Below are positions 52,295 through 61,576 of a stretch of DNA of 64,000 nt, in pieces (within the stretch, counting starts at the first letter, position 1; every line of letters starts with the position of its first letter). The stretch is from an uncultured Lachnospiraceae bacterium (GTDB taxonomy: Bacteria; Bacillota; Clostridia; Lachnospirales; Lachnospiraceae), in assembly GCA_910589265.1 (NCBI GenBank), contig CAJUTQ010000039.1, positions 1 to 64,000 of the forward strand, given 5' to 3'. The notes below the pieces were generated by a model. The model was not told the origin of the DNA and made no database searches. It saw only the letters and a program-made list of their open reading frames with translations. The translations under genes were made by a program, and so were the position numbers.

Positions 52295-52927
52295 ATGGAA
52301 GGCAAGGGAATCTCAAAGGCAGTCATTAGCCGGCTGCCCAGATACTTTCGATATTTAGGCCAGCTTAGGGATGATGGCGTGGAGCGTATTTCCTCCCATG
52401 AGTTAAGTGAACGGATGAAGGTGACTGCTTCCCAAATACGTCAGGATTTTAACAATTTTGGTGGATTTGGACAGCAGGGTTATGGATATAATGTCCAATA
52501 TTTATATGACGAAATCGGCAAGATACTAGGTTTACATAAGACTCACCGTTTAATTGTAATTGGAGCAGGCAATTTGGGACAAGCTTTGACGAATTATGTT
52601 GACTTTGAGAAACGGGGTTTTATCATTCAGGGAATTTTTGACTGCAATGAGCGACTTCATGGCAGAAAAATAAGAGATAGAACGATCCTTTCCATGGATG
52701 AAATGGAAGATTTTGTGAAAGATAACGACATTGATATAGGAGTCCTTACCTTGCCAAAGGAAGCTGCTTTGAAAGTAGCAGAACAATTAATTTCCTATGG
52801 AATTAAGGCAATTTGGAATTTTGCCCATATTGATTTGCATCTGCCATCCGATATAATAGTTGAGAATGTTCATCTGTCGGATAGCCTAATGCAGCTTTCT
52901 TATAATTTAAACAGGCATGAGCTTTAA
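52295..52927 (+). CDS. rex: Redox-sensing repressor Rex
   Basis: A 210-aa repressor with an N-terminal winged helix (KAVISRLPRYFRYL, RISSHELSERMKVTASQIRQD FNNFGGFG) and a C-terminal Rossmann domain with VIGAGNLGQAL. It senses the NADH/NAD+ ratio and represses fermentation and NADH-oxidising genes until NADH rises. GAGGGGGA precedes ATG 52295. It is preceded by an operator-like site and divergent from the ABC-F gene. Regulated targets are outside the window. Confidence 0.96.
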   Translation: MEGKGISKAVISRLPRYFRYLGQLRDDGVERISSHELSERMKVTASQIRQDFNNFGGFGQQGYGYNVQYLYDEIGKILGLHKTHRLIVIGAGNLGQALTNYVDFEKRGFIIQGIFDCNERLHGRKIRDRTILSMDEMEDFVKDNDIDIGVLTLPKEAALKVAEQLISYGIKAIWNFAHIDLHLPSDIIVENVHLSDSLMQLSYNLNRHEL

Positions 52928-53000
52928 TAGAAGGAAAAGAGAAAAAGGAAATATGGAATAGACGACAGACGAGAGAATAAGAAAATGGGAGATGATAGGA

Positions 53001-53678
53001 GTGGATAATAATTTTCGAAAATATAGGAGGGCCCTTGCAGGAAGAAGGATTCCTCCCCTGACTTTGGACAATAAATGGTATCAGCTCTTTAAGCAGGCAG
53101 ATGTCACAGACAAGGTGAAAACATATGAGGAAGAAGTGAATGAACTTTTAAAAGAGCAGGCGAAATTGACCATGGAGTATAAAAATTTAAAGAAGGTAAA
53201 AGGAACGCTGATGGACGGGATTCTCAATGCCATGGACAAAATTAATGAAGATGAAGATGATTTCGCAAGCCGAGTACGTTCAGAACAAAAAAGGCTTTTA
53301 GAGGAAGTTAATGAAAAAATGGAGGAGAAGGAAGAGCGGTTGTCAGAACTTCCAAAGGAGATTGACGAGGCCAATGTGGAGCTTATGCTCATTACAATGA
53401 ATATTTTCTATGAGAGATTTGTAAATAACATGGAAGAAATAAAAGAAATTGACCAGTGGGTGAATGAGGTGCGGGCAGAGCTTAAAAAAAATTTAATTAT
53501 TAAGCAGGATAAAGAAACAGAAAGTGTAGAATTATATTCCTATATGCATGATATATTTGGACCGAAAATATTAGAAATTTTTGATCTTCGCTATGATTTT
53601 AAAGGGAAAAAAGAAGAACTAATGGCAAGGAAAACTGCCCAAAGAGAAGAGGAGCAAAAAAGGAGAAAGAGAAGCTGA
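53001..53678 (+). CDS. Unknown coiled-coil protein (225 aa)
   Basis: A highly charged protein. After an N-terminal KYRRALAGRRIPPLTLDNKWYQLF block, most of residues 35-155 predict coiled coil (EEEVNELLKEQAKLTMEYKNLKK). The C-terminal FGPKILEIFDLRYDFKGKK block is followed by a basic tail. No membrane segment or known catalytic motif is seen, and it is conserved-looking but unassigned. ATG 52992 touches GGGAG directly, so the GTG at 53001, 9 nt downstream of it, is the likelier start. It lies 14 nt upstream of nnr. Confidence 0.65.
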   Translation: MDNNFRKYRRALAGRRIPPLTLDNKWYQLFKQADVTDKVKTYEEEVNELLKEQAKLTMEYKNLKKVKGTLMDGILNAMDKINEDEDDFASRVRSEQKRLLEEVNEKMEEKEERLSELPKEIDEANVELMLITMNIFYERFVNNMEEIKEIDQWVNEVRAELKKNLIIKQDKETESVELYSYMHDIFGPKILEIFDLRYDFKGKKEELMARKTAQREEEQKRRKRS

Positions 53679-53692
53679 AGGAGAGCAGCCGG

Positions 53693-55234
53693 ATGGAGTA
53701 TATTGTAACAAGCAGTGAGATGAAAGAGTATGACATGAACACAATAGAAAAACTATTGGTGCCGTCCTGTGTTTTAATGGAAAGGGCGGCCCTTAGCATT
53801 GTACAGGTCATGGAGAAGGAAAAAGTACCCATGGACGATATTCTTGTCGTATGTGGAACAGGGAACAATGGGGGAGATGGACTAGCAGCAGCCAGGATTT
53901 TGAGGGAGAAAAATAGAAAAGTAACCTGTGTTTTAATGGGAGATAGAGAGAGATGCACAAAGGAGACAAGAGCCCAACTAAAAATTCTTGAACAATATGG
54001 TCTGTCTGTCAATAACACAATTCCAGAAGGTGAATATACTAGTATTATCGATGCTTTATTTGGAATAGGTCTGTCCAGAAATGTGGAGGGCCTTTATAAG
54101 GAGGGGATTGAGAGTATTAATAAGAAAAAGGGGATAAAGGTTTGCATTGATATTCCTTCAGGCATTCATAGTGATAAGGGTAAGGTTATGGGATGTGCCG
54201 TAAGGGGAGATTTGACGGTTACCTTTGCCTTTAAAAAGTTAGGATGTCTTTTACACCCTGGGAGAGATTATGTAGGCAAACTTGTTTGTTCTCCCATAGG
54301 CATTACCTCTTCTTCTTTTTTTGGAAAGCCTCCAAGTATTTTCAGCCTTTCTAGGGAGGAAGGTTTTTTAATGCCAAAGAGGAAAGAAAACTCTCACAAA
54401 GGCAGCTATGGAAAAATTCTTCTTGTGGCAGGGAGCCCTTCCATGGGGGGCGCTGCCCTTCTTGCCACAAAGGCCGCTCTTGCAACAGGAGCAGGGATGG
54501 TTAAGGTATATACGGCAAAGGAAAATAGAAATCTTCTCTTAAGAGAGGTTCCTGAAGCTTTGGTAAGTTCTTATGATCAGGACCAGTGGAAGGAAGAGGA
54601 ACTTTTGGAAGCTTTGGAATGGGCTAGTGTTATTGGAATAGGCCCAGGATTGTCCACAAGCTTTAGGGCAAGAAGTATATGGAAGACAGTGAAAGATTAT
54701 TGTAAAAAGAAAGAAGGAAGGGAAAAGCCCCTTTTAATAGATGGAGATGGTTTGAATTTAGGGGCAGAAGAGAAAGACCTTTGGGAGGGATTGGGAGATA
54801 AATGCATTATCACTCCTCATGTGAAAGAAATGGCAAGATTAATAGGAAAAGACATGGAAGAAGTGAAAGAAAATATTCTTTCCATAGGTCTGGCATATGG
54901 AAAGGAAAAGAATCTCTGCTGTGTTTTAAAGGATGCCAGGACAGTAGTGACAGATGGAAAAGGAAATACGTATATCAACCAGTCTGGAAATCATGGAATG
55001 GCAACAGCGGGAAGCGGAGATGTGCTTTCAGGAATGATTCTCGGGTTATTAGCCCAAGGAGAGCCAGTGTATGAGAGTGCATGGAAAGGAGTCTACCTCC
55101 ACGGACTTTGCGGTGATATGGCCGCTAAAAAATTAACAGCTTATGGAATGAAAGCCAGTCATCTCATAGATTTTTTGCCAAAGACGTTGAAGAAATATAA
55201 TAAGAGGGGTGGGGGAGCAGCTGGAACCGTATGA
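53693..55234 (+). CDS. nnr: Bifunctional NAD(P)HX epimerase/dehydratase
   Basis: A 513-aa fusion repairing damaged nicotinamide cofactors. The N-terminal YjeF_N epimerase (residues 1-215) has CGTGNNGGDGLAAA and DALFGIGL. The C-terminal dehydratase (about 235-505) has GSYGKILLVAGSPSMGGAALLA and NHGMATAGSGDVLSGMI with the catalytic aspartate. The epimerase interconverts R/S-NAD(P)HX and the ADP-dependent dehydratase restores NAD(P)H. The start 53693 lies 14 nt after the coiled-coil gene with GGAGAGCAGCC upstream. It overlaps alr by 26 nt. Confidence 0.95.
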   Translation: MEYIVTSSEMKEYDMNTIEKLLVPSCVLMERAALSIVQVMEKEKVPMDDILVVCGTGNNGGDGLAAARILREKNRKVTCVLMGDRERCTKETRAQLKILEQYGLSVNNTIPEGEYTSIIDALFGIGLSRNVEGLYKEGIESINKKKGIKVCIDIPSGIHSDKGKVMGCAVRGDLTVTFAFKKLGCLLHPGRDYVGKLVCSPIGITSSSFFGKPPSIFSLSREEGFLMPKRKENSHKGSYGKILLVAGSPSMGGAALLATKAALATGAGMVKVYTAKENRNLLLREVPEALVSSYDQDQWKEEELLEALEWASVIGIGPGLSTSFRARSIWKTVKDYCKKKEGREKPLLIDGDGLNLGAEEKDLWEGLGDKCIITPHVKEMARLIGKDMEEVKENILSIGLAYGKEKNLCCVLKDARTVVTDGKGNTYINQSGNHGMATAGSGDVLSGMILGLLAQGEPVYESAWKGVYLHGLCGDMAAKKLTAYGMKASHLIDFLPKTLKKYNKRGGGAAGTV

Positions 55235-56396
55235 GAGAATATGTGCCTATGTGGAATTGGACGTATTGAGAGATAATATGATAAGAATGAAGAGGAATCT
55301 GTCAAAGGAAACGAAAATGCTTGCTGTTGTTAAGGCAGATGGCTATGGACATGGAGCAGAGCCCATTGCTAAGGAGCTGGAATCCCTTTGGTTTGTAGAT
55401 GGATTTGCTGTGGCTATGCCAGAAGAAGCCTTTCTTTTAAAAAGGGCAGGAATTAAGAAAAAAATTCTTGTGCTGGGAAGCTCCTTTCCCCACTCTTTTT
55501 CTTCTATGATTGAGGAGGAAATACGGTTTACTGTATTTCAGGAAGAGACAGCCAGAGAAATTAATAACATGGCTTTAAAAAAAGGGAAAAAGGCCTATGT
55601 GCATTTTAAAGTGGACACAGGAATGTCCAGAATTGGCGCAAGAGCTTCTAAAGAAGGACTAAAGATTGCAGAGGCCATAGGAAAAATGGAAGGTATCTTC
55701 CTAGAAGGAATTTACACTCATTTTGCCAGAGCCGATGAGAAAGATAAGGAGCCTGCAAAAAGGCAGCTTCATCAGTTTCTTTCCTTTCAAGAAAAGCTAA
55801 GGGAGAGAGGGATATACATACCTGTTTGTCATTGTTCTAACAGTGCGGCTATTTTGGAATTAAAGGAAGCCAATTTGGATTTAGTCAGGGCTGGAATTGC
55901 CATGTATGGCTTGTGGCCTTCCAAAGAAGTAGATAAAACCAAGATAGATTTAAAGCCAGCCTTATGTCTAAAAAGTCATTTAATTTACATAAAAGAAGTG
56001 GAAGCTGGCAGAGAAATTAGTTATGGAGGAACATACAAGGCAAAAAGCCCCATTAGGGTGGGAACCATTCCTGTAGGCTATGGGGACGGATATCCTAGAA
56101 GCCTTTCCAACAAAGGGGAAGTATTAATTTGTGGAAAAAGAGCAAGGATTATAGGAAGGGTTTGTATGGATCAATGTATGGTCGATTTAACGGATATTCC
56201 TAAGGCAAGGGAAGGCGATGAAGTTACTTTGATAGGAAAAGACGGAAAGGATCAAATAACCGTAGAGGAATTAGGGGAGCTATCAGGACGTTTTAACTAT
56301 GAATTTGTCTGTGGCATTGGAAAGCGAGTTCCAAGAGTTTATATAAAAGACAAAAAGATAGTAAGTACAAAAGATTATTTTCACGATTTTTCGTAA
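55209..56396 (+). CDS. alr: Alanine racemase
   Basis: A 395-aa fold-type III PLP enzyme interconverting L- and D-alanine for peptidoglycan. The PLP lysine is in AVVKADGYGHG (residues about 39-49), the KVDTGMSRIG site is near residue 138, and the catalytic tyrosine lies in the second-subunit region around EISYGGTY. GTG 55209 is the first usable start; no ATG occurs until residue 24, and the ribosome site is unclear. The overlap with nnr implies co-translation. The order alr-mazF is conserved in Firmicutes. Confidence 0.95.
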   Translation: MGEQLEPYERICAYVELDVLRDNMIRMKRNLSKETKMLAVVKADGYGHGAEPIAKELESLWFVDGFAVAMPEEAFLLKRAGIKKKILVLGSSFPHSFSSMIEEEIRFTVFQEETAREINNMALKKGKKAYVHFKVDTGMSRIGARASKEGLKIAEAIGKMEGIFLEGIYTHFARADEKDKEPAKRQLHQFLSFQEKLRERGIYIPVCHCSNSAAILELKEANLDLVRAGIAMYGLWPSKEVDKTKIDLKPALCLKSHLIYIKEVEAGREISYGGTYKAKSPIRVGTIPVGYGDGYPRSLSNKGEVLICGKRARIIGRVCMDQCMVDLTDIPKAREGDEVTLIGKDGKDQITVEELGELSGRFNYEFVCGIGKRVPRVYIKDKKIVSTKDYFHDFS

Positions 56397-56469
56397 AATT
56401 ACAAAATATGGAATACACCCGTAAGAACTGGCAATACTAAAGCTAAGAGAAGCAAAGGGGTGTGGAATA

Positions 56470-56817
56470 TTGAGTATTAAGCGAGGAGACGTATTTTATG
56501 CTGATTTAAGACCGGTTATCGGCTCTGAACAAGGGGGAATCCGTCCAGTGATCATTATACAAAATGATATTGGCAATAAACATAGCCCTACGGTCATATG
56601 CGCTGCCATTACTTCTAAGATGAACAAGGCAAAGCTTCCAACCCATATAGAGCTAAATGCAAGCCGGTATGAAATGGTAAAAGATTCGGTCATCTTATTA
56701 GAGCAGTTAAGGACCATTGATAAGAAAAGGCTCAAAGATAAAGTATGCCATTTGGATCCAGAGATTATGAAAAGAGTGGATCATGCATTGCTTATTAGTC
56801 TGGAACTAAATACATAG
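56470..56817 (+). CDS. mazF: MazF/NdoA-type mRNA interferase toxin, no antitoxin beside it
   Basis: A 115-aa PemK-family endoribonuclease. The N-terminal KRGDVFYADLRPVIGSEQGGIRPVIIIQND and SPTVICAAITS are nearly invariant in the family and hold the catalytic arginine and threonine. It cleaves mRNA at short sites. The start is TTG 56470 behind AAAGGGGTGTGGA. In Bacillus the antitoxin NdoAI/MazE precedes it between alr and the toxin. Here the 73-nt gap contains no ORF for it, so the toxin stands alone. Confidence 0.94.
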   Translation: MSIKRGDVFYADLRPVIGSEQGGIRPVIIIQNDIGNKHSPTVICAAITSKMNKAKLPTHIELNASRYEMVKDSVILLEQLRTIDKKRLKDKVCHLDPEIMKRVDHALLISLELNT

Positions 56818-56888
56818 GACACTATTGACGATAAAAGGACAAAATGGTATATTTTCAAGAGGGAAAGGAAAGAATAAGGAGAAGGAAA

Positions 56889-58271
56889 ATGGAGGATGGC
56901 AGTGGGTTTTGGCACTTGTGGGTATTTATCTTTTTGCTGTTTATTGAAGCTCTTGTATATGGATTTTCAGCAGCAGTGCAGTCAGTCAGTGACAGCAAAC
57001 TGGAAAAACTAGTAGAGCAGGGGGAAGAAAAAGCAAAGAGAATTTTAAGTTTAAAAGAAAATCCCACACATTTTGTAGAAATGATTCAGGTGCTAGTCAC
57101 ATTGGTAAACTTAATTTTAGGAGCATATTATGTGGAGTTTTGCAGGCAGCTTATAGAGAGACTGTTAAAAACCTCTTTGGGAAGTCAGGAAGGGGAGGCG
57201 TTAACGATGTTAACCCTCATGTTGTCGCCAGTATTGATTATGTATTTCTTTTTATCCTTCGGGGTGCTGGCGCCAAAGAAAATTGGAGAAAAGTATGCAG
57301 ATAGTTGGGCTTTTGGACTGATTAACATTATGTATTACTTAATGAAAATATTTAGTCCTTTTACATATTTTATTTCTGGAACAACTGCCTTGTTTGTGCG
57401 TTTGTTCGGCATTAGCCCCAATGAACGGGGAGAAGATGTCACGGAGGAGGAAATTATCTCTATGGTCAATGAGGGACATGAGCAAGGAGTTCTCCAGGCA
57501 AGTGAAGCAAAGATGATAACCAATATTTTTGAATTTTCTGATAAGGAAGCCAAAGATATTATGACTCATAGGAAGCACATAAACGGCATAGAAGGAAGTT
57601 CCTCTTTAAAAGATACCTTACATTATATGTTGTATGAAAAAAACAGCCGTTATCCTGTTTATGAAGACAATATTGACAATATTACAGGAATTCTTCATTT
57701 GAAAGATGTCATGCAAAAATATCAGGATGAAAAGCTTTGGGAAGTGCCAGTAAAGAAAATAGAAGGGCTCATTATGGAGGCTAAGTTCATTCCAAAGACG
57801 AGAAAAATTGATAGTTTATTTCGAAATATGCAGTCCATGAAAATTCATATGGTCATTGTTGTAGACGAATATGGGCAGACAGCAGGACTCATTGCAATGG
57901 AAGATATTTTAGAAGAAATTGTGGGAAATATTTTTGATGAACATGATGAGTATGAAAAATTCATTGTGGAAAGGGGAGCCCATACATATAGTATGTCTGG
58001 TATGACTCCTTTGGAGGAAGTAGAGGAAAGGCTTGGGGTTGAATTTGAAGAAAAAGAGTTTGATACTTTAAATGGTCTCCTTATCTCTAAGTTAAACAGG
58101 ATACCAGAGGAAGATGAGGATTTTGAGATTGGGCTTTCAGGCTACTCTTTTCGGATTCAGGAAGTAGAGAATAAAACTATCCAATGGGTTTTCGTGGAAA
58201 GGCTAAAAGAGGAGGGGGAGGAAGACTCTCCCCTGCCAGCAAAAGAACCATTGGCGAAAAAGAAAGGATGA
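56889..58271 (+). CDS. CNNM/CorC-type membrane protein with CBS pair
   Basis: A 460-aa HlyC/CorC-family protein. The DUF21/CNNM membrane domain (about residues 10-175) is followed by a CBS-domain pair with FSDKEAKDIMTHRKHING and DEYGQTAGLIAMEDILEEIVGNIFDEHDE. A C-terminal CorC_HlyC transporter-associated domain (about 355-440) completes it. The family takes part in magnesium/cobalt homeostasis or membrane resistance. AAGGAG 6 nt upstream supports ATG 56889; ATG 56844 with AAAGG is an alternative. It ends 4 nt before yebC. Confidence 0.9.
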   Translation: MEDGSGFWHLWVFIFLLFIEALVYGFSAAVQSVSDSKLEKLVEQGEEKAKRILSLKENPTHFVEMIQVLVTLVNLILGAYYVEFCRQLIERLLKTSLGSQEGEALTMLTLMLSPVLIMYFFLSFGVLAPKKIGEKYADSWAFGLINIMYYLMKIFSPFTYFISGTTALFVRLFGISPNERGEDVTEEEIISMVNEGHEQGVLQASEAKMITNIFEFSDKEAKDIMTHRKHINGIEGSSSLKDTLHYMLYEKNSRYPVYEDNIDNITGILHLKDVMQKYQDEKLWEVPVKKIEGLIMEAKFIPKTRKIDSLFRNMQSMKIHMVIVVDEYGQTAGLIAMEDILEEIVGNIFDEHDEYEKFIVERGAHTYSMSGMTPLEEVEERLGVEFEEKEFDTLNGLLISKLNRIPEEDEDFEIGLSGYSFRIQEVENKTIQWVFVERLKEEGEEDSPLPAKEPLAKKKG

Positions 58272-58275
58272 CAGT

Positions 58276-59004
58276 ATGTCAGGACATTCAAAGTTTGCAA
58301 ATATTAAACATAAAAAAGAAAAGAACGATGCGGCAAAGGGGAAAATATTTACCATTATTGGAAGAGAAATTGCCGTTGCCGTAAAGGAAGGGGGTCCAGA
58401 CCCAAACAATAATGCTAAATTGAGAGATGTGATTGCCAAGGCCAAGGCAAACAATATGCCTAATGATACAATAGAGAGGGGAATTAAGAAGGCTTCTGGA
58501 GATATAGGGAGTGTTAACTATGAATATGTTACATACGAAGGATATGGCCCCAATGGAATTGCCATTATTGTAGATGCTTTGACAGATAATAAAAACCGGA
58601 CGGCTGCTAATGTGAGGAACGCCTTTTCCAAAGGGAATGGGAGTATTGGCGCTAAGGGATGTGTTTCCTTTATGTTTGATAAAAAAGGGCAGATTGTGAT
58701 TGAAAAAGAGGCATGTGAAGTGGAGAGTGATGAATTGATGATGGCAGTCTTGGACGAAGGGGCGGAAGATTTTTTGGAGGAGGAGGACAGCTATGAAATT
58801 ATTACCTCCCCAGAGGATTTTGACAAAGTAAGACAAGCGTTAGAGAGAAAAAAAATTCCTCTTTTATCAGCAGAAGTGACAATGATTCCCCAAAATTGGG
58901 TAGAACTTACCGACGAGAATGCTTTAAAATCTTTACAAAAGACATTGGATCTTTTAGATGAGGATGATGATGTACAAAATGTGTACCATAATTGGGATGA
59001 ATAG
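58276..59004 (+). CDS. yebC: YebC/PmpR-family regulator
   Basis: A 242-aa YebC protein opening MSGHSKFANIKHKK with the canonical KGKIFTIIGREIAVAVKEGGPDP and KAKANNMPNDTIERGIKK motifs. It has three domains; the last is acidic (LDLLDEDDDVQNVYHNWDE). Once called transcriptional regulators, members of this family also relieve ribosome stalling at proline-rich sequences (YeeI/YebC-type). AAGGATGACAGT gives a ribosome site before ATG 58276, 4 nt after the CorC-type gene. Confidence 0.95.
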   Translation: MSGHSKFANIKHKKEKNDAAKGKIFTIIGREIAVAVKEGGPDPNNNAKLRDVIAKAKANNMPNDTIERGIKKASGDIGSVNYEYVTYEGYGPNGIAIIVDALTDNKNRTAANVRNAFSKGNGSIGAKGCVSFMFDKKGQIVIEKEACEVESDELMMAVLDEGAEDFLEEEDSYEIITSPEDFDKVRQALERKKIPLLSAEVTMIPQNWVELTDENALKSLQKTLDLLDEDDDVQNVYHNWDE

Positions 59005-59050
59005 AAAGAAAAGAGAGCCTTCATAAAAGATTGGCGAAAGGGATGAGCAG

Positions 59051-59959
59051 ATGGATTATAGAGAAGGGATTTGCCCAAACTGCCAGAAAACATTGCAAAT
59101 TCCAGAAGATATGAAAAAGGTCATTTGTATGTACTGTGGAGAAACATTTTACTTAAAGCAGGATGAGGCAAAAGAGGAAATGGATGTGGAAAAATGGAAA
59201 GAAAGTGCATGTAAAGAGTTTCCAAAGCTTTTACTCTCTATAGAAGACGGACTCAAAGGATTTAAGAGGGAGACTTATCCAGACGCTTTTCAGGAAATGT
59301 TCCAAAAAAATTATGATACACTGGATCAAATAGAAAAATTATATATAAGACAAGAGGGAGAAGAAATTCTAAAAGAAGTTTGTACGTCTATGATTGATGA
59401 GGTAAATAAAGAATTGCAAACTTTGGGGAAAAAATCTGCCGTTGATCGAAAAATGATGGATTATAATATGTCTATGGCCGTTTATGTACTTCCTGCTATT
59501 TTAGAGTACAAAGGACAGTCTTCAGATAAACTTTCCTTGGAGCTTATGAATACATGGAATAAGTCTTTTAAAAACGGAAAGCTGGGAAGAGCCAGTTTTG
59601 AAGAAATTAATGCAGGATTTCGTCGAAGACTATGTTACATTACAACAGCGGTTATGGAAAATTTAGAAAGGGAAGAGGGAGAGCGAGAGCTTCGAATCGT
59701 GAAAGAATACAGGGATCATGTCCTTCTAAAGGAAAAAGGTGGAAAGGAATTGATCCACGAATATTATGATATTGCTCCCACTATCGTAACAAGAATCAAT
59801 AAGAGGAAAGAAAGGAAAGAAGTGTACCAAAATATATATGATGAGTATCTCTATCCTTGTATCCGCCATATTGAAAAGAAAGAATACTCTCAATGTAAAA
59901 TCATATATGTGAAAATGGTAAAAAAACTAAAGAAAGAATATATGGGGTGTAAAGGATGA
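59051..59959 (+). CDS. Zinc-ribbon protein with CFI-box-like C-terminal domain
   Basis: A 302-aa soluble protein. The first 45 residues are a zinc ribbon (CPNCQKT...CMYCGETF). A helical middle leads to a C-terminal domain with CYITTAVMENLEREEGERELRIVKEYRDHVL, then YYDIAPTIVTRINKR and YPCIRHIEKKEY. That CFI/CYITTA pattern is widespread in bacterial proteins of unknown role. AAAGGGATGAGC precedes ATG 59051. Its stop overlaps the next membrane protein gene by ATGA, indicating a functional pair. Confidence 0.75.
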   Translation: MDYREGICPNCQKTLQIPEDMKKVICMYCGETFYLKQDEAKEEMDVEKWKESACKEFPKLLLSIEDGLKGFKRETYPDAFQEMFQKNYDTLDQIEKLYIRQEGEEILKEVCTSMIDEVNKELQTLGKKSAVDRKMMDYNMSMAVYVLPAILEYKGQSSDKLSLELMNTWNKSFKNGKLGRASFEEINAGFRRRLCYITTAVMENLEREEGERELRIVKEYRDHVLLKEKGGKELIHEYYDIAPTIVTRINKRKERKEVYQNIYDEYLYPCIRHIEKKEYSQCKIIYVKMVKKLKKEYMGCKG

Positions 59960-61413
59960 AGGAAAGGGGAAAAAAGGGATTTTGTAAGGTAACCATTTCC
60001 CTTTATGTTGTCTTCATGGCCGTGTTCATAAGTGCCCTGTCCCGTCTTTTGGAAGAAGAATATGTTTATGGGAAAGCATGGATAGGAGCTTTATATGGAG
60101 CCTGTCTTCTGATTATATTTCTTGCGTGGCAGTTGTCAAAAATACCAGGGAAGGAAAAGAAGGGAACTCCTTTTATGGAGTGTTTTTTCTTTTTCCTTCT
60201 TGTACTTTGTTTTTTTTCCTTGCGTTTTGCTTTCGTTTTTCAACAGATGCAAGGGATAGAAGATGTGAGGGACATTTTGAGAGATGGGGGGAAGGATCTT
60301 CTATATGATAAAATACAGTCTCTTATGTTTTTCCTTCTAGGTTATAAAATAGAGGGGATAATCTTCCTCGATTTTCTTATTCAAGTTTTTTCTTATAGTC
60401 TTCTGTATGGAATAGGAAAAAGGTTCATGGGAAAAAGGGGAGCTATCTTGTCCCTGATTCTTTTTGGCTTTTGGCAGCTTTTCTTATTTAGGGGGATAGA
60501 AACATTTCAGGCATTTCTTCTTCTACTTGCTCTTTTTTGTTTTTCTTTTGACAGCAAAGAGGAGGAAAAAAAAGCAGATGAATGGATTTTTGCCCTCGTG
60601 GGATCTTGCATCATGGGATATGGGATTTTTGTACAGCCCTCTTTTTTCTTTTTCTTTCTGGGAGCAGGGGCATGGAAAATAAAACGGGGCTGTTATAGCC
60701 TTGTTTTTGTCCAGTGGATTGTAACGTTGTGCATTTTCTTTTCCTTGCAAACGTATGTATCTGGTCAACCTTTCTTTCAGTGGGTAAGGATGCAATTTTA
60801 TTATGGAGTTCTCCCTCCATGGAAGGAACCATACGAGCTTTTACATAATGGGATGGTCCATGTGGAAGAGATTTGGATGGGAGTAGGCTTATTTTCCACC
60901 TCTCTTTCTGAACTTGCCTTTCATCTCTATCGATGGATTCTCTGTTTTTTAAATGCAATGTACGGAATTTCTTTGTGGAAGAGAGGTAGAGGAGAATCTA
61001 TCCTTTATATGGCTATTGTGGTCATTGTATTTTTTTTCTCTGCCTTACATTTCAAAGGGCAGGAGACAGGCATTTTTTTTCCCCTTCTTTGTCTCTTTGG
61101 AGGAGGAAGCCTGCTTGCTTTTGAGGAGAAGAAAGGAGGGGAGGATTCTTTCTCCTCACAAGATTTGGAAAAAAGAGAGGTAGAAGAAAAGATGGAAAAG
61201 GAAAAAAGACAGGAAAAGGCAAAGGAGGAGTTTTTAGACGATTCTGGAGTGGAAAACTTATCTTCCTTGGAAAACCAGGTAAAATTTATTAAAAATCCTC
61301 TTCCTTTGCCTAAAAAGCATGTGTCAAAAGTGATGGATTATGATCTTACAGAAAATATAAAAGAAGAATATGATTATGAAGTAAGTGAAGAAGATGACTA
61401 CGATATTAGTTAA
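59956..61413 (+). CDS. Unknown polytopic membrane protein with acidic cytosolic tail
   Basis: A 485-aa protein with about ten membrane segments from residue 10 to 395, rich in Phe, then a highly charged, Lys/Glu tail (about 395-485) ending DYEVSEEDDYDIS. No catalytic motif is certain, but the segment layout and the loop between the first helices resemble PMT/GT-C-type membrane glycosyltransferases in a distant way. It overlaps the zinc-ribbon gene by 4 nt and is followed by three tandem hairpin repeats. The function is unassigned. Confidence 0.6.
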   Translation: MKERGKKGFCKVTISLYVVFMAVFISALSRLLEEEYVYGKAWIGALYGACLLIIFLAWQLSKIPGKEKKGTPFMECFFFFLLVLCFFSLRFAFVFQQMQGIEDVRDILRDGGKDLLYDKIQSLMFFLLGYKIEGIIFLDFLIQVFSYSLLYGIGKRFMGKRGAILSLILFGFWQLFLFRGIETFQAFLLLLALFCFSFDSKEEEKKADEWIFALVGSCIMGYGIFVQPSFFFFFLGAGAWKIKRGCYSLVFVQWIVTLCIFFSLQTYVSGQPFFQWVRMQFYYGVLPPWKEPYELLHNGMVHVEEIWMGVGLFSTSLSELAFHLYRWILCFLNAMYGISLWKRGRGESILYMAIVVIVFFFSALHFKGQETGIFFPLLCLFGGGSLLAFEEKKGGEDSFSSQDLEKREVEEKMEKEKRQEKAKEEFLDDSGVENLSSLENQVKFIKNPLPLPKKHVSKVMDYDLTENIKEEYDYEVSEEDDYDIS

Positions 61414-61471
61414 TGGTTTCTTTTTCCTTGGCTTGAATAAAAAAATGGAGATTTCACATACTATTTTCCAA

Positions 61472-61546
61472 AGACAGCCCATAGGCGGCTGCCTTTAGAC
61501 AGCCAATAGACGGCTGTCTTTAGACAGTCGATAGAGGTTGTCTTTT
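61472..61546 (+). repeat. Three tandem 25-bp hairpin repeats
   Basis: Copies at 61472-61496, 61497-61521 and 61522-61546 follow the pattern AGACAGCCNATAGNCGGCTGTCTTT with a few changes. Each copy has complementary GACAGCC and GGCTGTC arms and ends in TTT. Neighbouring copies can also pair as GGCTGTCT/AGACAGCC, giving alternative foldings. They lie between the membrane-protein gene and the TepA gene and may act as a tandem terminator or attenuator. Confidence 0.85.
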
Positions 61547-61576
61547 GTAATATAAAAGAGAAGAAAGGAATTGGGT

